A stretch of DNA of 64,000 bases from Alkalicoccus daliensis (GCF_900103955.1 NZ_FNIL01000008.1:1-64000); one strand, 5' to 3'; shown: positions 39,261-48,709, counted from the stretch's first letter. Program-made: numbers and translations. The notes: generated by a model from the sequence alone, not told the origin.

Positions 39261-39280
39261 TGAAAGCGTTTTAATATACT
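39261..39280 (+). promoter_or_regulatory. cre-like site and -10 box of the BMC transport operon
   Basis: TGAAAGCGTTTTAA (39261-39274) matches the cre consensus except at the penultimate base and lies directly before TATACT (39275-39280), so bound CcpA would block RNA polymerase. The -35 is unclear (TTGTTT near 39248). Confidence 0.6.
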
Positions 39281-39296
39281 CAGGGGAGGTTTACAA

Positions 39297-40472
39297 ATGA
39301 AAAAAAGAAATTTTAGAAAATCATTACTGGTTGCTGCTGTTTCAACAGTTTTCTTAGCAGGTTGTGGTGAAGATAATGCTGCTAGTAACGAAGAGAATAA
39401 CGGAAGTAGCAATAATCAGTCAGGAAATAATGAGGAAAATGAAAACGAAGACAATTCGAATGGTGCTGCCAGTGCTGATGAAGAAGTCCCGGAGAGATTC
39501 AGTGGCGATGAGGAAGTCGACATCCGTGTTATCCGTAAAATTGGTGGAGATGATCATACAGCACAATTTTTGGCCGGTGCAAGCGAAGAAGGAAACTCTT
39601 TAGGGTTTAATGTTGATTTATTTACTGCAGATGGGAACTCAGCACAGTTTCATGATGCAATCTCACAAGCCATTCAAGAAGAGGTAGATGGATTAGTGAT
39701 TTCTCATGGTGATGATGAGGCCACGTATGAAGCGGTGGAAGAGGCAAGGGAAGCTGGTATTGAGGTGGTAACCTTCGATTCGATTCCTGAACTGACGGAG
39801 ATTGATAATGTAACGGTTACTTCTCAGGATGATGAAGCTCTAGCTACGTTAGTACTCGATCAATTAGTGGAAGATTATGACGAAGAAGCGAATATTGTTT
39901 ACCTTTGGGTGGATGGGTTCCCGCCAATGGTAAGAAGAAACAATGTCTACTTGGATTATCTTGAAGAATATGATGGGTTGGAAGAGTTAGAACGCTTTGG
40001 TGTGGCAGCTGAAGATACAACAGTACAAACTCAAAATGCTGTAGCCTCTATGTTAAATGCAAACGAAGAAGGGGAAATCGATGCGATATTTGCAACTTGG
40101 GATGCGTTTGCGATCGGGGCAGCCAGAGCTATAAACGAGGCAGGAAGAGATGAAATTGATATTTACGGCATCGATGTATCGAACGCGGATCTTGAAATCA
40201 TGCAAGAAGAAGGAAGTCCATGGCTTTATACCGCTGCAGTTGATCCTAAGGTGATCGGAGCAGTGAACATGCGTATCCTTGCAAAGAAGCTTGCAGGTGA
40301 AGATACTCCAGATACGTATGACCTTGAAGCGGATTTAATCTCTCAAGAAGATCTCCAAAGCAGCGATGAAGCGGTGAATATGCAATCTTTGAATCAAATC
40401 ATACCAGGATGGGGCGAAACAGATGAGTTCCTTGAGGACTGGATGGAAGTGTTAAAAAGCCAAAACGAATAA
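39297..40472 (+). CDS. Ribose-type sugar ABC transporter binding lipoprotein
   Basis: 391-residue lipoprotein: signal peptide with lipobox VFLAGC (Cys23), then a long N/E/S-rich linker (about residues 24-65), then a periplasmic-binding-protein type 1 (RbsB-like, Peripla_BP_4) domain (VDGLVISHGDDEATYEAVEEAREAGIEVVTFD, AVASMLNANEEGEIDAIFATWDAFAIGAARAI). It is the receptor for the sugar fed to the BMC pathway. The ligand is unknown; by context a pentose such as 5-deoxyribose or 5-methylthioribose. First gene of the importer-kinase-isomerase operon. Confidence 0.9.
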   Translation: MKKRNFRKSLLVAAVSTVFLAGCGEDNAASNEENNGSSNNQSGNNEENENEDNSNGAASADEEVPERFSGDEEVDIRVIRKIGGDDHTAQFLAGASEEGNSLGFNVDLFTADGNSAQFHDAISQAIQEEVDGLVISHGDDEATYEAVEEAREAGIEVVTFDSIPELTEIDNVTVTSQDDEALATLVLDQLVEDYDEEANIVYLWVDGFPPMVRRNNVYLDYLEEYDGLEELERFGVAAEDTTVQTQNAVASMLNANEEGEIDAIFATWDAFAIGAARAINEAGRDEIDIYGIDVSNADLEIMQEEGSPWLYTAAVDPKVIGAVNMRILAKKLAGEDTPDTYDLEADLISQEDLQSSDEAVNMQSLNQIIPGWGETDEFLEDWMEVLKSQNE

Positions 40473-40479
40473 TAAAACT

Positions 40480-40508
40480 GAGGGGGGTTTTCACCCTCCT
40501 CTTTTTTG
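40480..40508 (+). terminator. Intra-operon terminator/attenuator
   Basis: GAGGGGGGT pairs with ACCCTCCTC around TTTC and is followed by six T. Placed between binding-protein and ATPase genes, it would let the binding protein be made in excess. Confidence 0.85.
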
Positions 40509-40524
40509 AAAGGAGATTTATAAA

Positions 40525-42039
40525 TTGGAACGAACAGTGATTGAAATGAAAAAGATCACCATTGAATTTCCAGGTGTTCGAGCGCTTGATCAAGTCGACT
40601 TTAAAACGGAAACGGGTGTATCGCATGCTTTGATTGGAGCAAACGGAGCGGGGAAGTCTACATTGATGAAAGTGCTGGCCGGAGCTTACAGCCATTACAC
40701 AGGTGATATTTTTATAAATGGTGAAAAGGTAGCGATTCGATCTCCAAAAGACGCCCAAGACTTAGGAATTCAAATCGTTTATCAAGAAGTGGATACGGCT
40801 CTGATTCCATACTTGAGCGTAGCTGAAAATATCATGCTCAATGAAACCGTGAGTGATCTAGGTAAGAAACAATTCGTTGATTGGAAGCATATCTATCGCC
40901 GTGCGAAAGAAGTACTCGACAGCATTCACGTAAATTTGTCACCGAAAAAACTCGTGAGTGAGCTCAGTCTGTCGCAAAAGCAGATGATTCTCATTGCTCG
41001 TGCCATCTCCCGAGATTGTAAACTTCTCGTACTTGATGAACCAACAGCTCCGCTAAGTTTAACGGAAACCGATGAATTATTCCGTATTGTCCGAGATTTA
41101 ATTTCACGAAATGTAGGGGTTGTTTTTATTTCTCACAGATTACCTGAATTATTCGATAATTGTGATGAAATCACCATTATGAAGAATGGAAAGTTTGTGA
41201 TTAAAGAACAGATAGCTGACACCCATGTAAATCAAGTAGTTGAACATATGCTCGGTCAAAAATTAGGAGATCAATTTCCGGATCGAGTTGCAAATATCGG
41301 AGAATTGTCCTTACAAGTTGATAATTTAAATGATCAAGAAAGTGTAAATGGAGTGACACTACACACAAAAAAAGGCGAAATTGTTGGAATCGCTGGGCTG
41401 GTAGGAGCGGGAAAAACAGAATTTTGCAAGGCGTTGTTCGGTGAGTCAAAGAAAGTGGAGGGTAAAATTACTCTTAATGGAAAAACACTCAAACTGAAAT
41501 CACCTTACGACGCTGTGAAAGAAGGCATGGCGCTTGTCCCGGAAGAACGAAGAAAAGAAGGCGTGTTGGTCGAAGAGACGGTTACCGTTAATTTCAGTGT
41601 AGCAAGTATGAACAACTTCCTGAAAGTATTCAGTTTTCTGGATTTCAAATCAGAAGCTTTAAAAGCACAAGAGATGATTCGAAAACTTGATGTTAAAACT
41701 CCGTCTGAAAAAACCATCGTTGAAAATCTGTCCGGGGGAAATCAGCAAAAGATTGCCATTGGAAAATGGCTTGTCGCAGATGCGCAAGTGTATATTTTTG
41801 ATGAACCGACAAAAGGAGTGGATGTCGGTGCAAAAAAAGATATATTCAAGCTGATCACCGAATTGGCTGATAAAGGAAAATCGGTGATTTATGCATCCAG
41901 TGAACTGGCTGAAATTATGGGAATTAGTGACAGAATCTATGTAATGTATGACGGCAAAATTGTAAAAGAAGTAATGAAAAAAGAAACAGACGAAGAAATG
42001 TTGCTTCTATATTCTACAGGAGGCGGGGCCAGTGAGTAA
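40525..42039 (+). CDS. Ribose-type ABC transporter ATPase (RbsA-like, two domains)
   Basis: 504-residue double ABC ATPase of the CUT2 class. The first P-loop is GANGAGKSTLMKVLAG near residue 38 with signature LSLSQKQMILIARAI. The second has GLVGAGKTEFCKALFG near residue 292 and LSGGNQQKIAIGKWL, followed by VYIFDEPTKGVDVG. It starts at TTG with GAAAGGAG upstream. It powers the permease encoded next. Confidence 0.93.
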   Translation: MERTVIEMKKITIEFPGVRALDQVDFKTETGVSHALIGANGAGKSTLMKVLAGAYSHYTGDIFINGEKVAIRSPKDAQDLGIQIVYQEVDTALIPYLSVAENIMLNETVSDLGKKQFVDWKHIYRRAKEVLDSIHVNLSPKKLVSELSLSQKQMILIARAISRDCKLLVLDEPTAPLSLTETDELFRIVRDLISRNVGVVFISHRLPELFDNCDEITIMKNGKFVIKEQIADTHVNQVVEHMLGQKLGDQFPDRVANIGELSLQVDNLNDQESVNGVTLHTKKGEIVGIAGLVGAGKTEFCKALFGESKKVEGKITLNGKTLKLKSPYDAVKEGMALVPEERRKEGVLVEETVTVNFSVASMNNFLKVFSFLDFKSEALKAQEMIRKLDVKTPSEKTIVENLSGGNQQKIAIGKWLVADAQVYIFDEPTKGVDVGAKKDIFKLITELADKGKSVIYASSELAEIMGISDRIYVMYDGKIVKEVMKKETDEEMLLLYSTGGGASE

Positions 42040-43021
42040 AACGAATACATCAGTCGCAAAGACTGAATTTGATTTTTTTGATTTTCTTTACCGGTATGGG
42101 ACATTGATATTAATTGTTGTTTTGATTGTCTTTTTTGCACTAATGAACCCGAATTTCTTATCAACAGGAAACATCATCAATATTTTAAGAGCTATTTCCA
42201 TTGTCACCATTATCGCAGTAGGAATTACCATTTCTTTATCTGTCAACGGCTTTGACCTGTCCGTAGGATCGGTGGCTTCCTTGTCAAATGCAGTGGTTAT
42301 CTCAATGTTTGTCTGGTACCAGCAACCCGCTCTTATAGCAATCAGTGCAGGGATTCTTGCTGCATTGGCGGTCGGTGCTTTTAACGCGTTTATGATTGTT
42401 AAAGTTAAGATCCCAGATTTGTTAATGACATTGGCAACCATGTTCATCATCCAAGGCGTTGCTTTGACTTATACACGTGGCGCAACAATTTCACAGAATA
42501 TGATTATGTCAGACGGCACCTATGCCGAAGGACAAATTACTCCATTTTTTGCGACATTGGGACAAGTCCCCTGGATTATCATCATCATGGCCGTCACTGT
42601 TCTGGTTGTACATATTTTCTTGACTTATACGAAGCATGGCAGATATATGTATGTCATCGGAGGCAACAAGGAAGCAGCAAGACTCTCTGGTATACCGGTT
42701 AATAAGTATAAAGTTGCTGCTTATTTATTATCGGCTACATTTGCAGCAATCGGTGGAATGATCCTCGCATCGCGGGTAATGACAGCAGAAATCAATGCCG
42801 GCGGTCCTTATCTAATGGACGCCGTTGCCGCAGCATTTATTGGTTTTGCCGTTCTTGGGGCAGGGAAGCCAAATGCCTTTGGAACATTTATCGGAGCTGT
42901 GTTAATTGGAATTTTGGCAAATGGACTCATCATGATGAGTGTACCGTATTATGCCATGGATATTGTAAAAGGAACAGTTCTTGCCTTGGCACTGGCATTA
43001 ACGTATTACAAAAACAAGTAG
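42032..43021 (+). CDS. Ribose-type ABC transporter permease (RbsC-like)
   Basis: 329-residue membrane permease with 8-10 hydrophobic segments. LSVNGFDLSVGSVASLSNAV near residue 70 and GGNKEAARLSGIPVNKYKV near residue 207 are the CUT2 permease motifs. GTG start, overlapping the ATPase gene by eight bases. Confidence 0.93.
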   Translation: MSKTNTSVAKTEFDFFDFLYRYGTLILIVVLIVFFALMNPNFLSTGNIINILRAISIVTIIAVGITISLSVNGFDLSVGSVASLSNAVVISMFVWYQQPALIAISAGILAALAVGAFNAFMIVKVKIPDLLMTLATMFIIQGVALTYTRGATISQNMIMSDGTYAEGQITPFFATLGQVPWIIIIMAVTVLVVHIFLTYTKHGRYMYVIGGNKEAARLSGIPVNKYKVAAYLLSATFAAIGGMILASRVMTAEINAGGPYLMDAVAAAFIGFAVLGAGKPNAFGTFIGAVLIGILANGLIMMSVPYYAMDIVKGTVLALALALTYYKNK

Positions 43022-43048
43022 CGAATGAACACCTGAGGAGGATGAAAA

Positions 43049-44326
43049 ATGACTCAAAAAGATTTCGAATCTGCTTATTTCACTATGAATGAGGACGACG
43101 TCAGACAATATGTATTAACACAAATGACTTATTTCGACAAAGATGCTGAATTGGAGGTGAATGAGATTGGAGACGGAAACCTCAACTATGTTTTTTTAAT
43201 TAAGGAGAGGAAAATGAATCGTTCTTTAATTATCAAGCAGGCAGGGCCTGTAGCCAGGATCTCGGATGAATTTGTTGTATCGCCGGACCGTAACCGAATC
43301 GAATATGACATTCTCAAGCTACAGGGAGAGTCTGCACCGGGGTTAGTACCAAAAGTTTATCACTATGATCCGATTATGAATTGCATGTCCATGGAAGATT
43401 TGTCTGATCATCAGATCATGCGTGATGCTCTTATGGAGAAGAAAACCTTTCCAAATTTTGCCGATCATATTACGACATTCATGGTAAATACACTTTTGAA
43501 TACGTCTGACGTGGTTATGAATCATAAAGAAAAGAAAGCACTGGTAAAATCATTTGTTAACCCGGATCTATGTGAGATCAGCGAGGATCTGGTCTTTACT
43601 GAACCTTTCTACGATTGTCCGAGAAATGATGTATTCAAGGGTTCAAAGGAAGTAGTTGAAAATCTGATCTGGTCTGATGAACAGTTAAAGCTGGAGACGG
43701 CCAAATTAAAATTTGAATTCATGACAAATGCTCAGTCACTGATCCACGGAGATCTTCATACGGGCTCGGTTTTCGTTACAAAGGACTCTACAAAAATCAT
43801 CGATCCCGAATTCGCATTCTACGGACCTGCAGGATATGACGTGGGAAACGTGATCGCTAACCTTATTTTTGCCTATATGAACGGCTTTGTCACAATAGAA
43901 AATGAGCAGGATAAAAAAAGTTATTTAGCATATTTATCTCAAACGATCATCGAAGTGGTGGACCTCTTCAAAGCGAAATTTGAAATAGCCTGGCGAAAAG
44001 CTGATAAAGAGAGGACTGCTGAGTATAGCGGATTTTATAATTATTATATGTCACGGTTACTAAAAGATACTGCAGGTACAGCGGGTTGCGAATTAATCAG
44101 ACGTACGGTGGGAATTGCGCATGTGAAGGATCTTACTGTTATTCAAAATCACGAGCAACGCATCTATGCAGAGACGATTTGTCTCAAGGCCGGAAAGACA
44201 TTTATTCTCGAACGAGAGACTTTCTCAACTGGGGAAGAATTCTTAAATGTGGTTACAAAGTTATTAGATAAAAATAAAGGAGCGATGAATAATGGAAGGG
44301 TTAATAATTCAATCGGTGAAGCTTGA
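43049..44326 (+). CDS. MtnK-like 5-thioribose / 5-deoxyribose kinase
   Basis: 425-residue kinase of the methylthioribose kinase family (protein-kinase-like fold). Seen are NEIGDGNLNYVF near residue 37, IIKQAGP with the ATP-contacting Lys, and the catalytic loop LIHGDLHTGSVFVT with IIDPEFAFYGPAGYD. MtnK phosphorylates C1 of 5-methylthioribose; DrdK-type relatives do the same for 5-deoxyribose. It would act in the cytosol since no encapsulation helix is present. The gene overlaps the isomerase gene by 35 bases. Confidence 0.88.
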   Translation: MTQKDFESAYFTMNEDDVRQYVLTQMTYFDKDAELEVNEIGDGNLNYVFLIKERKMNRSLIIKQAGPVARISDEFVVSPDRNRIEYDILKLQGESAPGLVPKVYHYDPIMNCMSMEDLSDHQIMRDALMEKKTFPNFADHITTFMVNTLLNTSDVVMNHKEKKALVKSFVNPDLCEISEDLVFTEPFYDCPRNDVFKGSKEVVENLIWSDEQLKLETAKLKFEFMTNAQSLIHGDLHTGSVFVTKDSTKIIDPEFAFYGPAGYDVGNVIANLIFAYMNGFVTIENEQDKKSYLAYLSQTIIEVVDLFKAKFEIAWRKADKERTAEYSGFYNYYMSRLLKDTAGTAGCELIRRTVGIAHVKDLTVIQNHEQRIYAETICLKAGKTFILERETFSTGEEFLNVVTKLLDKNKGAMNNGRVNNSIGEA

Positions 44327-45356
44327 AGACAGTCGGAATGTTCTCGTTATCCTCGATCAGTCTGTATTGCCTGAAACGGAAAAATATCTTGATTTAATAA
44401 CCGTTGAGGATGTTTGGGAGGCCATCTATGAACTGAAAGTACGCGGTGCACCAGCAATCGGAATCGCTGCAGCTTACGGGGTCTATCTGGCGGTCAAGCA
44501 GGAAAATGAAACGGATCGCGATGCTTTCACTAAAGCCTTTGCTAAGGCGAAAAATTATCTTGCGTCCTCAAGACCGACTGCCGTCAATCTCTTCTGGGCT
44601 TTGGAGCGAATGGAGAAAAGACTGCATGAAGCCTTTGCTGACGGGTTATCTGTCCCTGAAGTGAAGCAACAATTGAAAAAAGAAGCCGATAAAATCCGCA
44701 ACGAAGACGAAGAAGTCTGCAAAACTATTGGAGAACATGCATTGACACTGTTAAAGCCAGGTATGGGGATTTTAACACATTGTAATGCAGGCACTATAGC
44801 TACTGCAAAATATGGTACAGCGCTAGCACCTCTTTACCTTGGTCATCAGCAGGATTACCAGTTCAAGGTCTTCACGGATGAGACGAGGCCTTTACTGCAA
44901 GGTGCCCGCTTAACGGCATGGGAGCTGCAGAAGGCCGGCATTGATGTCACCTTAATCTGTGATAACATGGCTTCAATCGTTATGAAAGAAAACAAAATTG
45001 AAGCTGTTCTTGTCGGTTGTGACCGGGTGGCTGCCAATGGCGATACGGCTAACAAAATTGGGACATCTTCTGTAGCTATTATGGCGAAGCATTACGGTAT
45101 ACCGTTTTACGTTTGCGCCCCTATATCTACCATTGATCTAGCGTGTGAAACAGGGGAGAACATCGAAATCGAACAAAGAAGCCTGGAAGAAGTCACGGAA
45201 AAGTGGTACTCCGAACGGATGGCCCCTAAAGACGTGAAAGTCTATAACCCGGCTTTTGATGTCACTGATCATTCATTGATTACGGCAATTGTTACAGAAA
45301 AAGGGATTGCTTATCCAGGTTACCAGGAAAGTTTGCACGAACTGTTTCACAAATAA
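44292..45356 (+). CDS. MtnA/DrdI-like sugar-1-phosphate isomerase
   Basis: 354-residue aldose-ketose isomerase of the eIF2B-like MtnA family: KVRGAPAIGIAAAYGVYLA, the catalytic Cys in ILTHCNAGTIATAKYGTALA, and the catalytic Asp in VLVGCDRVAANGDTANKIGT. MtnA turns 5-methylthioribose-1-phosphate into the ribulose form; DrdI does so for 5-deoxyribose-1-phosphate. The ATAKYG segment has Lys where I recall Gly in standard MtnA, a possible substrate marker. No mtnB/mtnW/mtnX homologues follow, so the usual methionine salvage route is not encoded here. Confidence 0.88.
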   Translation: MEGLIIQSVKLEDSRNVLVILDQSVLPETEKYLDLITVEDVWEAIYELKVRGAPAIGIAAAYGVYLAVKQENETDRDAFTKAFAKAKNYLASSRPTAVNLFWALERMEKRLHEAFADGLSVPEVKQQLKKEADKIRNEDEEVCKTIGEHALTLLKPGMGILTHCNAGTIATAKYGTALAPLYLGHQQDYQFKVFTDETRPLLQGARLTAWELQKAGIDVTLICDNMASIVMKENKIEAVLVGCDRVAANGDTANKIGTSSVAIMAKHYGIPFYVCAPISTIDLACETGENIEIEQRSLEEVTEKWYSERMAPKDVKVYNPAFDVTDHSLITAIVTEKGIAYPGYQESLHELFHK

Positions 45357-45373
45357 GACTTAAATTAAAATGT

Positions 45374-45418
45374 ACCATGCTGGCACCACTCGAATAATGA
45401 ACGAGGTGACAGCACGGT
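45374..45418. terminator. Imperfect hairpin between convergent genes
   Basis: ACCATGCTGGCACCACTCG pairs with CGAGGTGACAGCACGGT, with a few mismatches. It lies between the isomerase gene and the convergent DeoR gene and may end both transcripts. Confidence 0.55.
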
Positions 45419-45430
45419 ATGAAAGGTTAA

Positions 45431-46207
45431 CTAACGTGGTGAAGGTGTATCTGCCTGATGCAAAAAGATGTTTTTCACTCTCAAGAATTCCTTCCATTCT
45501 TCTGACAATTGTCCATCAACGACAATATGTTGGATTTGGTCAAATTCGGAAATGTGGATGAAGGATGTCTTGTCGAATTTCGTATAATCTGCTACAAGAA
45601 AAACGGTATTGCCATGATCGGCAGCGATTCTCCGGATTCCAGCTTGCAGTTCATTGGAATCCGTGATCCCATGTTCCATACTCACAGACCGGCAAGAGAT
45701 AAACGCAATGTCAAAATAATAGTATTCAAGGGTTTTTTCAGACAGTCTTCCTAAATTTGATTGGGAAGAACGGGAAAACTGACCTCCTATGACCACGACA
45801 TTGACAGAAGGATTGTCATTTAAAGCTTGAACAACTTTGATGGAATTGGTTACAACTGTGAGCTTAATATCTTTTAACAGCTGTGCGATCATCAAGGAAG
45901 TCGTGGAAGCATCGAGAAAAATGGAATCGCCACTGTGGATATGTTTCAGGCACTCCTTGGCAATTTTTTTCTTTCCTTCCACATGAATATGTTCACGGAG
46001 GTTGATATCCACATCGTTTTGTACACCTTCGGAAATATAGGCACCACCATATGTCCTGGTGAGTACACCTTCTTCCTCGAGTTGCTTCAAGTCTCTTCTG
46101 ATAGTTTCTTCTGTTACTTTGAACTGATTGGTTAATGCAGCTACGGTGACACTTTTCTTCTCAATGATTAAATCTTTAATGAATTTCTTCCGTTCAATAG
46201 CCAGCAT
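45431..46207 (-). CDS. DeoR-family transcriptional regulator
   Basis: 258-residue repressor with an N-terminal HTH (ERKKFIKDLIIEKKSVTVAALTNQFKVTEETIRRDLKQLEEEG, in pieces over residues 5-47) and a C-terminal sugar-phosphate-sensing DeoRC domain (SIFLDASTTSLMIAQLL, VIGGQFSR, VFLVADYTKFDK). It sits divergent from the aldolase-BMC genes and convergent with the importer operon, and likely represses both until a pathway sugar phosphate binds. A likely own promoter on the minus strand is TTGTTT-N18-TATAAT around 46246-46275. Confidence 0.9.
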   Translation of the reverse strand: MLAIERKKFIKDLIIEKKSVTVAALTNQFKVTEETIRRDLKQLEEEGVLTRTYGGAYISEGVQNDVDINLREHIHVEGKKKIAKECLKHIHSGDSIFLDASTTSLMIAQLLKDIKLTVVTNSIKVVQALNDNPSVNVVVIGGQFSRSSQSNLGRLSEKTLEYYYFDIAFISCRSVSMEHGITDSNELQAGIRRIAADHGNTVFLVADYTKFDKTSFIHISEFDQIQHIVVDGQLSEEWKEFLRVKNIFLHQADTPSPR

Positions 46208-46296
46208 ATAAATGTCTCCTCTGTTGAATTAATTTTTATCTGTATTATACCATGATTTATTGGAAATAAACAAACGAATTACAAATGAATATAGTA

Positions 46297-46318
46297 TAAA
46301 ACAAAATAAATATTGACA
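46297..46318 (+). promoter_or_regulatory. Putative DeoR operator copy 2 and -35 box of the aldolase-BMC operon
   Basis: TAAAACAAAATAAATA (46297-46312) equals the copy at 39181-39196 and abuts TTGACA (46313-46318). A weak -10 (GAAAAT, 46336-46341) lies 17 bp on. A repressor here would occlude the -35 region. Confidence 0.55.
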
Positions 46319-46363
46319 AAAACAACACAAACAAAGAAAATAAAAGAAGGGAGGTTATTGAAA

Positions 46364-47149
46364 ATGAAAAAAACACCTTACTTATCTGATTTTGAAGCAA
46401 AGAAATTAATTTGTGAAATTGGTGACAGGATTTATAAAAAGAATTTTGTTGCAGCCAATGATGGAAATATATCTGTAAAAGTTGGCAGTGATGCCATTTG
46501 GACAACACCTACAGGAGTCAGTAAAGGATTCATGAGGCCGGAAATGATGGTCAAAATGAATCTGAAAGGAAAAGTTCTGCAAGGAAAATACAAACCTTCT
46601 TCTGAAGTGAAAATGCATTTGCGTGCTTATAACGAAAATCCTGAAATCAATGCTGTTGTTCATGCGCATCCACCAGTGGCCACTTCATTTGCTATCGCAG
46701 GAGTTGAACTCGATCGCCCTATTTCACCGGAAGCTGTTGTTTTGTTGGGCACGGTGCCGATCGCTCCTTATGCAACACCCGGAACTGAGGAAGTCCCGGT
46801 ATCAATTGCGCCTTATTGTAAGACACATAATGCCGTACTTCTAGCAAACCACGGGGCATTAACCTGGGGGAAAGACCTCACTGAGGCTTATTTCCGTTTA
46901 GAAAGCCTTGAACATTACGCATTGATGACGATGTACTCAACGAACATTCTTAAAAAAAGTAACGAACTCAATTGCAATCAAGTTTCCGATTTAATTGGTA
47001 TTCGATCGAAACTGGGATTCACAACCGGTGGGACTCCTTCATGTCGGAGTGAGGAAAGTGAAGACGAGAAAGACGCTGTTAATCTGGAAGACATAATCGC
47101 TTCTGTGACAAATGAAGTATTGAAAAATATTAAAGAAGGGAGGGCTTAA
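46364..47149 (+). CDS. Class II aldolase (fuculose/DrdA type) with BMC-targeting tail
   Basis: 261-residue zinc aldolase. The catalytic Glu is in SSEVKMH, the zinc His residues in VVHAHPP and LLANHGALTWG. It would cleave a ketopentose-1-phosphate to DHAP plus an aldehyde (acetaldehyde from 5-deoxyribulose-1-P, methylthioacetaldehyde from the thio sugar, glycolaldehyde from ribulose-1-P). After the fold, an acidic linker and a terminal amphipathic helix (NLEDIIASVTNEVLKNIKEG) look like a BMC encapsulation peptide. The ATG at 46364 follows GGGAGG; an earlier ATG at 46313 overlaps the -35 box. Confidence 0.9.
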   Translation: MKKTPYLSDFEAKKLICEIGDRIYKKNFVAANDGNISVKVGSDAIWTTPTGVSKGFMRPEMMVKMNLKGKVLQGKYKPSSEVKMHLRAYNENPEINAVVHAHPPVATSFAIAGVELDRPISPEAVVLLGTVPIAPYATPGTEEVPVSIAPYCKTHNAVLLANHGALTWGKDLTEAYFRLESLEHYALMTMYSTNILKKSNELNCNQVSDLIGIRSKLGFTTGGTPSCRSEESEDEKDAVNLEDIIASVTNEVLKNIKEGRA

Positions 47150-47150
47150 C

Positions 47151-48692
47151 GTGTCCATTTCCGAGGAAATGTTAAAGCAAATTGTCACTTCGGTGATGAA
47201 AAATGTGGAGGAAGAATTAGGACATTCAACCTCAACACCTCATCCAGGTGTTAACGTGGAAACCTTTCAAGAGAAAAAGTCGGTTCTGCCTCCATATACT
47301 CACCAGTCAGATTTAATCAGCCAAGGTCATTCCGGCATTTTTACGAAGGTAAATGATGCAGTCGATGCAGCTAAAGCAGCCCAAAAAGAATTAATGACCT
47401 ACTCCATTAAACAACGTAAAAGTATTCTGGAAACAATCAAAAAAGTCGTCGAAGAGAACAAAGAAAGTTATTCAACCATGGCAGTAGAGGAAACCGGACT
47501 AGGTTCTGTATCAGATAAAGTCGCGAAACATGAACTGGTCATTTCGAAAACCCCTGGTGTTGAAGATTTGAGAACAGAAGCAGTCAGTGGGGATTTCGGA
47601 CTGACGATTGAAGAAGATGCGCCATTTGGTGTTATTGGTGCGGTGACACCGGTGACGAATCCTACAACGACTGTGATTCATAACAGTCTGGCGATGTTGG
47701 CTGCTGGAAATACGGTGGTATTTAATGTTCATCCATCATCAAAGGCTACATGTGCCAAAGTCGTAGCGGATGTGAATCAAGGAATTAAAGGGGCAGGAGG
47801 GCCGGGAAACCTGATTACGATGATTGGAGAACCAACGTTAGAGACCGTAAATCAGCTCGCGAGTCATCCCGATGTCCAACTGCTTGTTGGCACAGGTGGA
47901 AAAGAACTGGTTAAGTCGCTCCTGAAATCTGGTAAAAAAGCCATTGGTGCCGGGGCCGGGAACCCGCCGGTAATTGTAGACGAAACGGCAGATATCGAGG
48001 CAGCCGCCAAAGCGATCATTCAGGGAGCGGCTTTCGACAATAACATCCTCTGTATTGGGGAGAAGGAAGTTTTCGTGTTGGCAGAAGTGTTTGATGAACT
48101 TGTCTATCAGTTGTTGCAGTATGGCGGTTATATGCTCAATGAAGCTGAGCTGAAACAGGTCATGGCAACCGTTTTGATTAATCAGACACCAGGTCCAGAA
48201 GCCTCTAAAGGATGTACCGTATCAGAAACGAAAAAAAGGTATCATGTGGCAAAGAAATGGATAGGAAAAAGTGCCGTAGGAATATTAAAAGAAGCAACAG
48301 GAAAGAATGATTCCCCAAGATTACTTCTTTGTGATGTGAATGAAGCCCATCCCTTCGTACAGCTTGAACAGATGATGCCGGTATTGCCTTTGGTAAAAGT
48401 TTCCACATTTGAAGAAGCAGTAGACCAGGCGGTAATCGCAGAGAAAGGCAATCGTCATACGGCGATCATTCATTCTAAAAATGTCGACAGATTAACTCAT
48501 TTTGCCCAAAGAATTCAAACAACGATTTTTGTAAAAAACGCTTCTTCTCTTGCGGGGGTAGGTTTTGGAGGAGAAGGATATACCTCTATGACCATCGCTG
48601 GGCCTACAGGAGAGGGAATTACCTCTCCAAGGACATTCACGAGAACAAGACGTTGTGTACTTGCAGAAGGCGGGTTTCGGATAATTGGCTGA
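47151..48692 (+). CDS. CoA-acylating aldehyde dehydrogenase of a BMC (PduP/EutE type)
   Basis: 513-residue NAD- and CoA-dependent aldehyde dehydrogenase that would turn the aldehyde into acyl-CoA inside the shell. The catalytic Cys301 is in FDNNILCIGEKEV; GVIGAVTPVTNPT, GAGAGNPPVIVDETAD and the C-terminal FTRTRRCVLAEGGFR are typical. The N terminus (SEEMLKQIVTSVMKNVEEEL) is an amphipathic encapsulation helix, followed by a 40-residue linker, explaining the extra length over PduP. GTG start, two bases after the aldolase, with GAAGGGAGGG upstream. Confidence 0.93.
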   Translation: MSISEEMLKQIVTSVMKNVEEELGHSTSTPHPGVNVETFQEKKSVLPPYTHQSDLISQGHSGIFTKVNDAVDAAKAAQKELMTYSIKQRKSILETIKKVVEENKESYSTMAVEETGLGSVSDKVAKHELVISKTPGVEDLRTEAVSGDFGLTIEEDAPFGVIGAVTPVTNPTTTVIHNSLAMLAAGNTVVFNVHPSSKATCAKVVADVNQGIKGAGGPGNLITMIGEPTLETVNQLASHPDVQLLVGTGGKELVKSLLKSGKKAIGAGAGNPPVIVDETADIEAAAKAIIQGAAFDNNILCIGEKEVFVLAEVFDELVYQLLQYGGYMLNEAELKQVMATVLINQTPGPEASKGCTVSETKKRYHVAKKWIGKSAVGILKEATGKNDSPRLLLCDVNEAHPFVQLEQMMPVLPLVKVSTFEEAVDQAVIAEKGNRHTAIIHSKNVDRLTHFAQRIQTTIFVKNASSLAGVGFGGEGYTSMTIAGPTGEGITSPRTFTRTRRCVLAEGGFRIIG

Positions 48693-48709
48693 GAAGGATG
48701 GTGGACACG

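Noticed and set aside
45509-45754. Plus-strand 81-codon frame opposite the DeoR gene
   Set aside because: Antisense to a clear DeoR-family gene and without a ribosome binding site.
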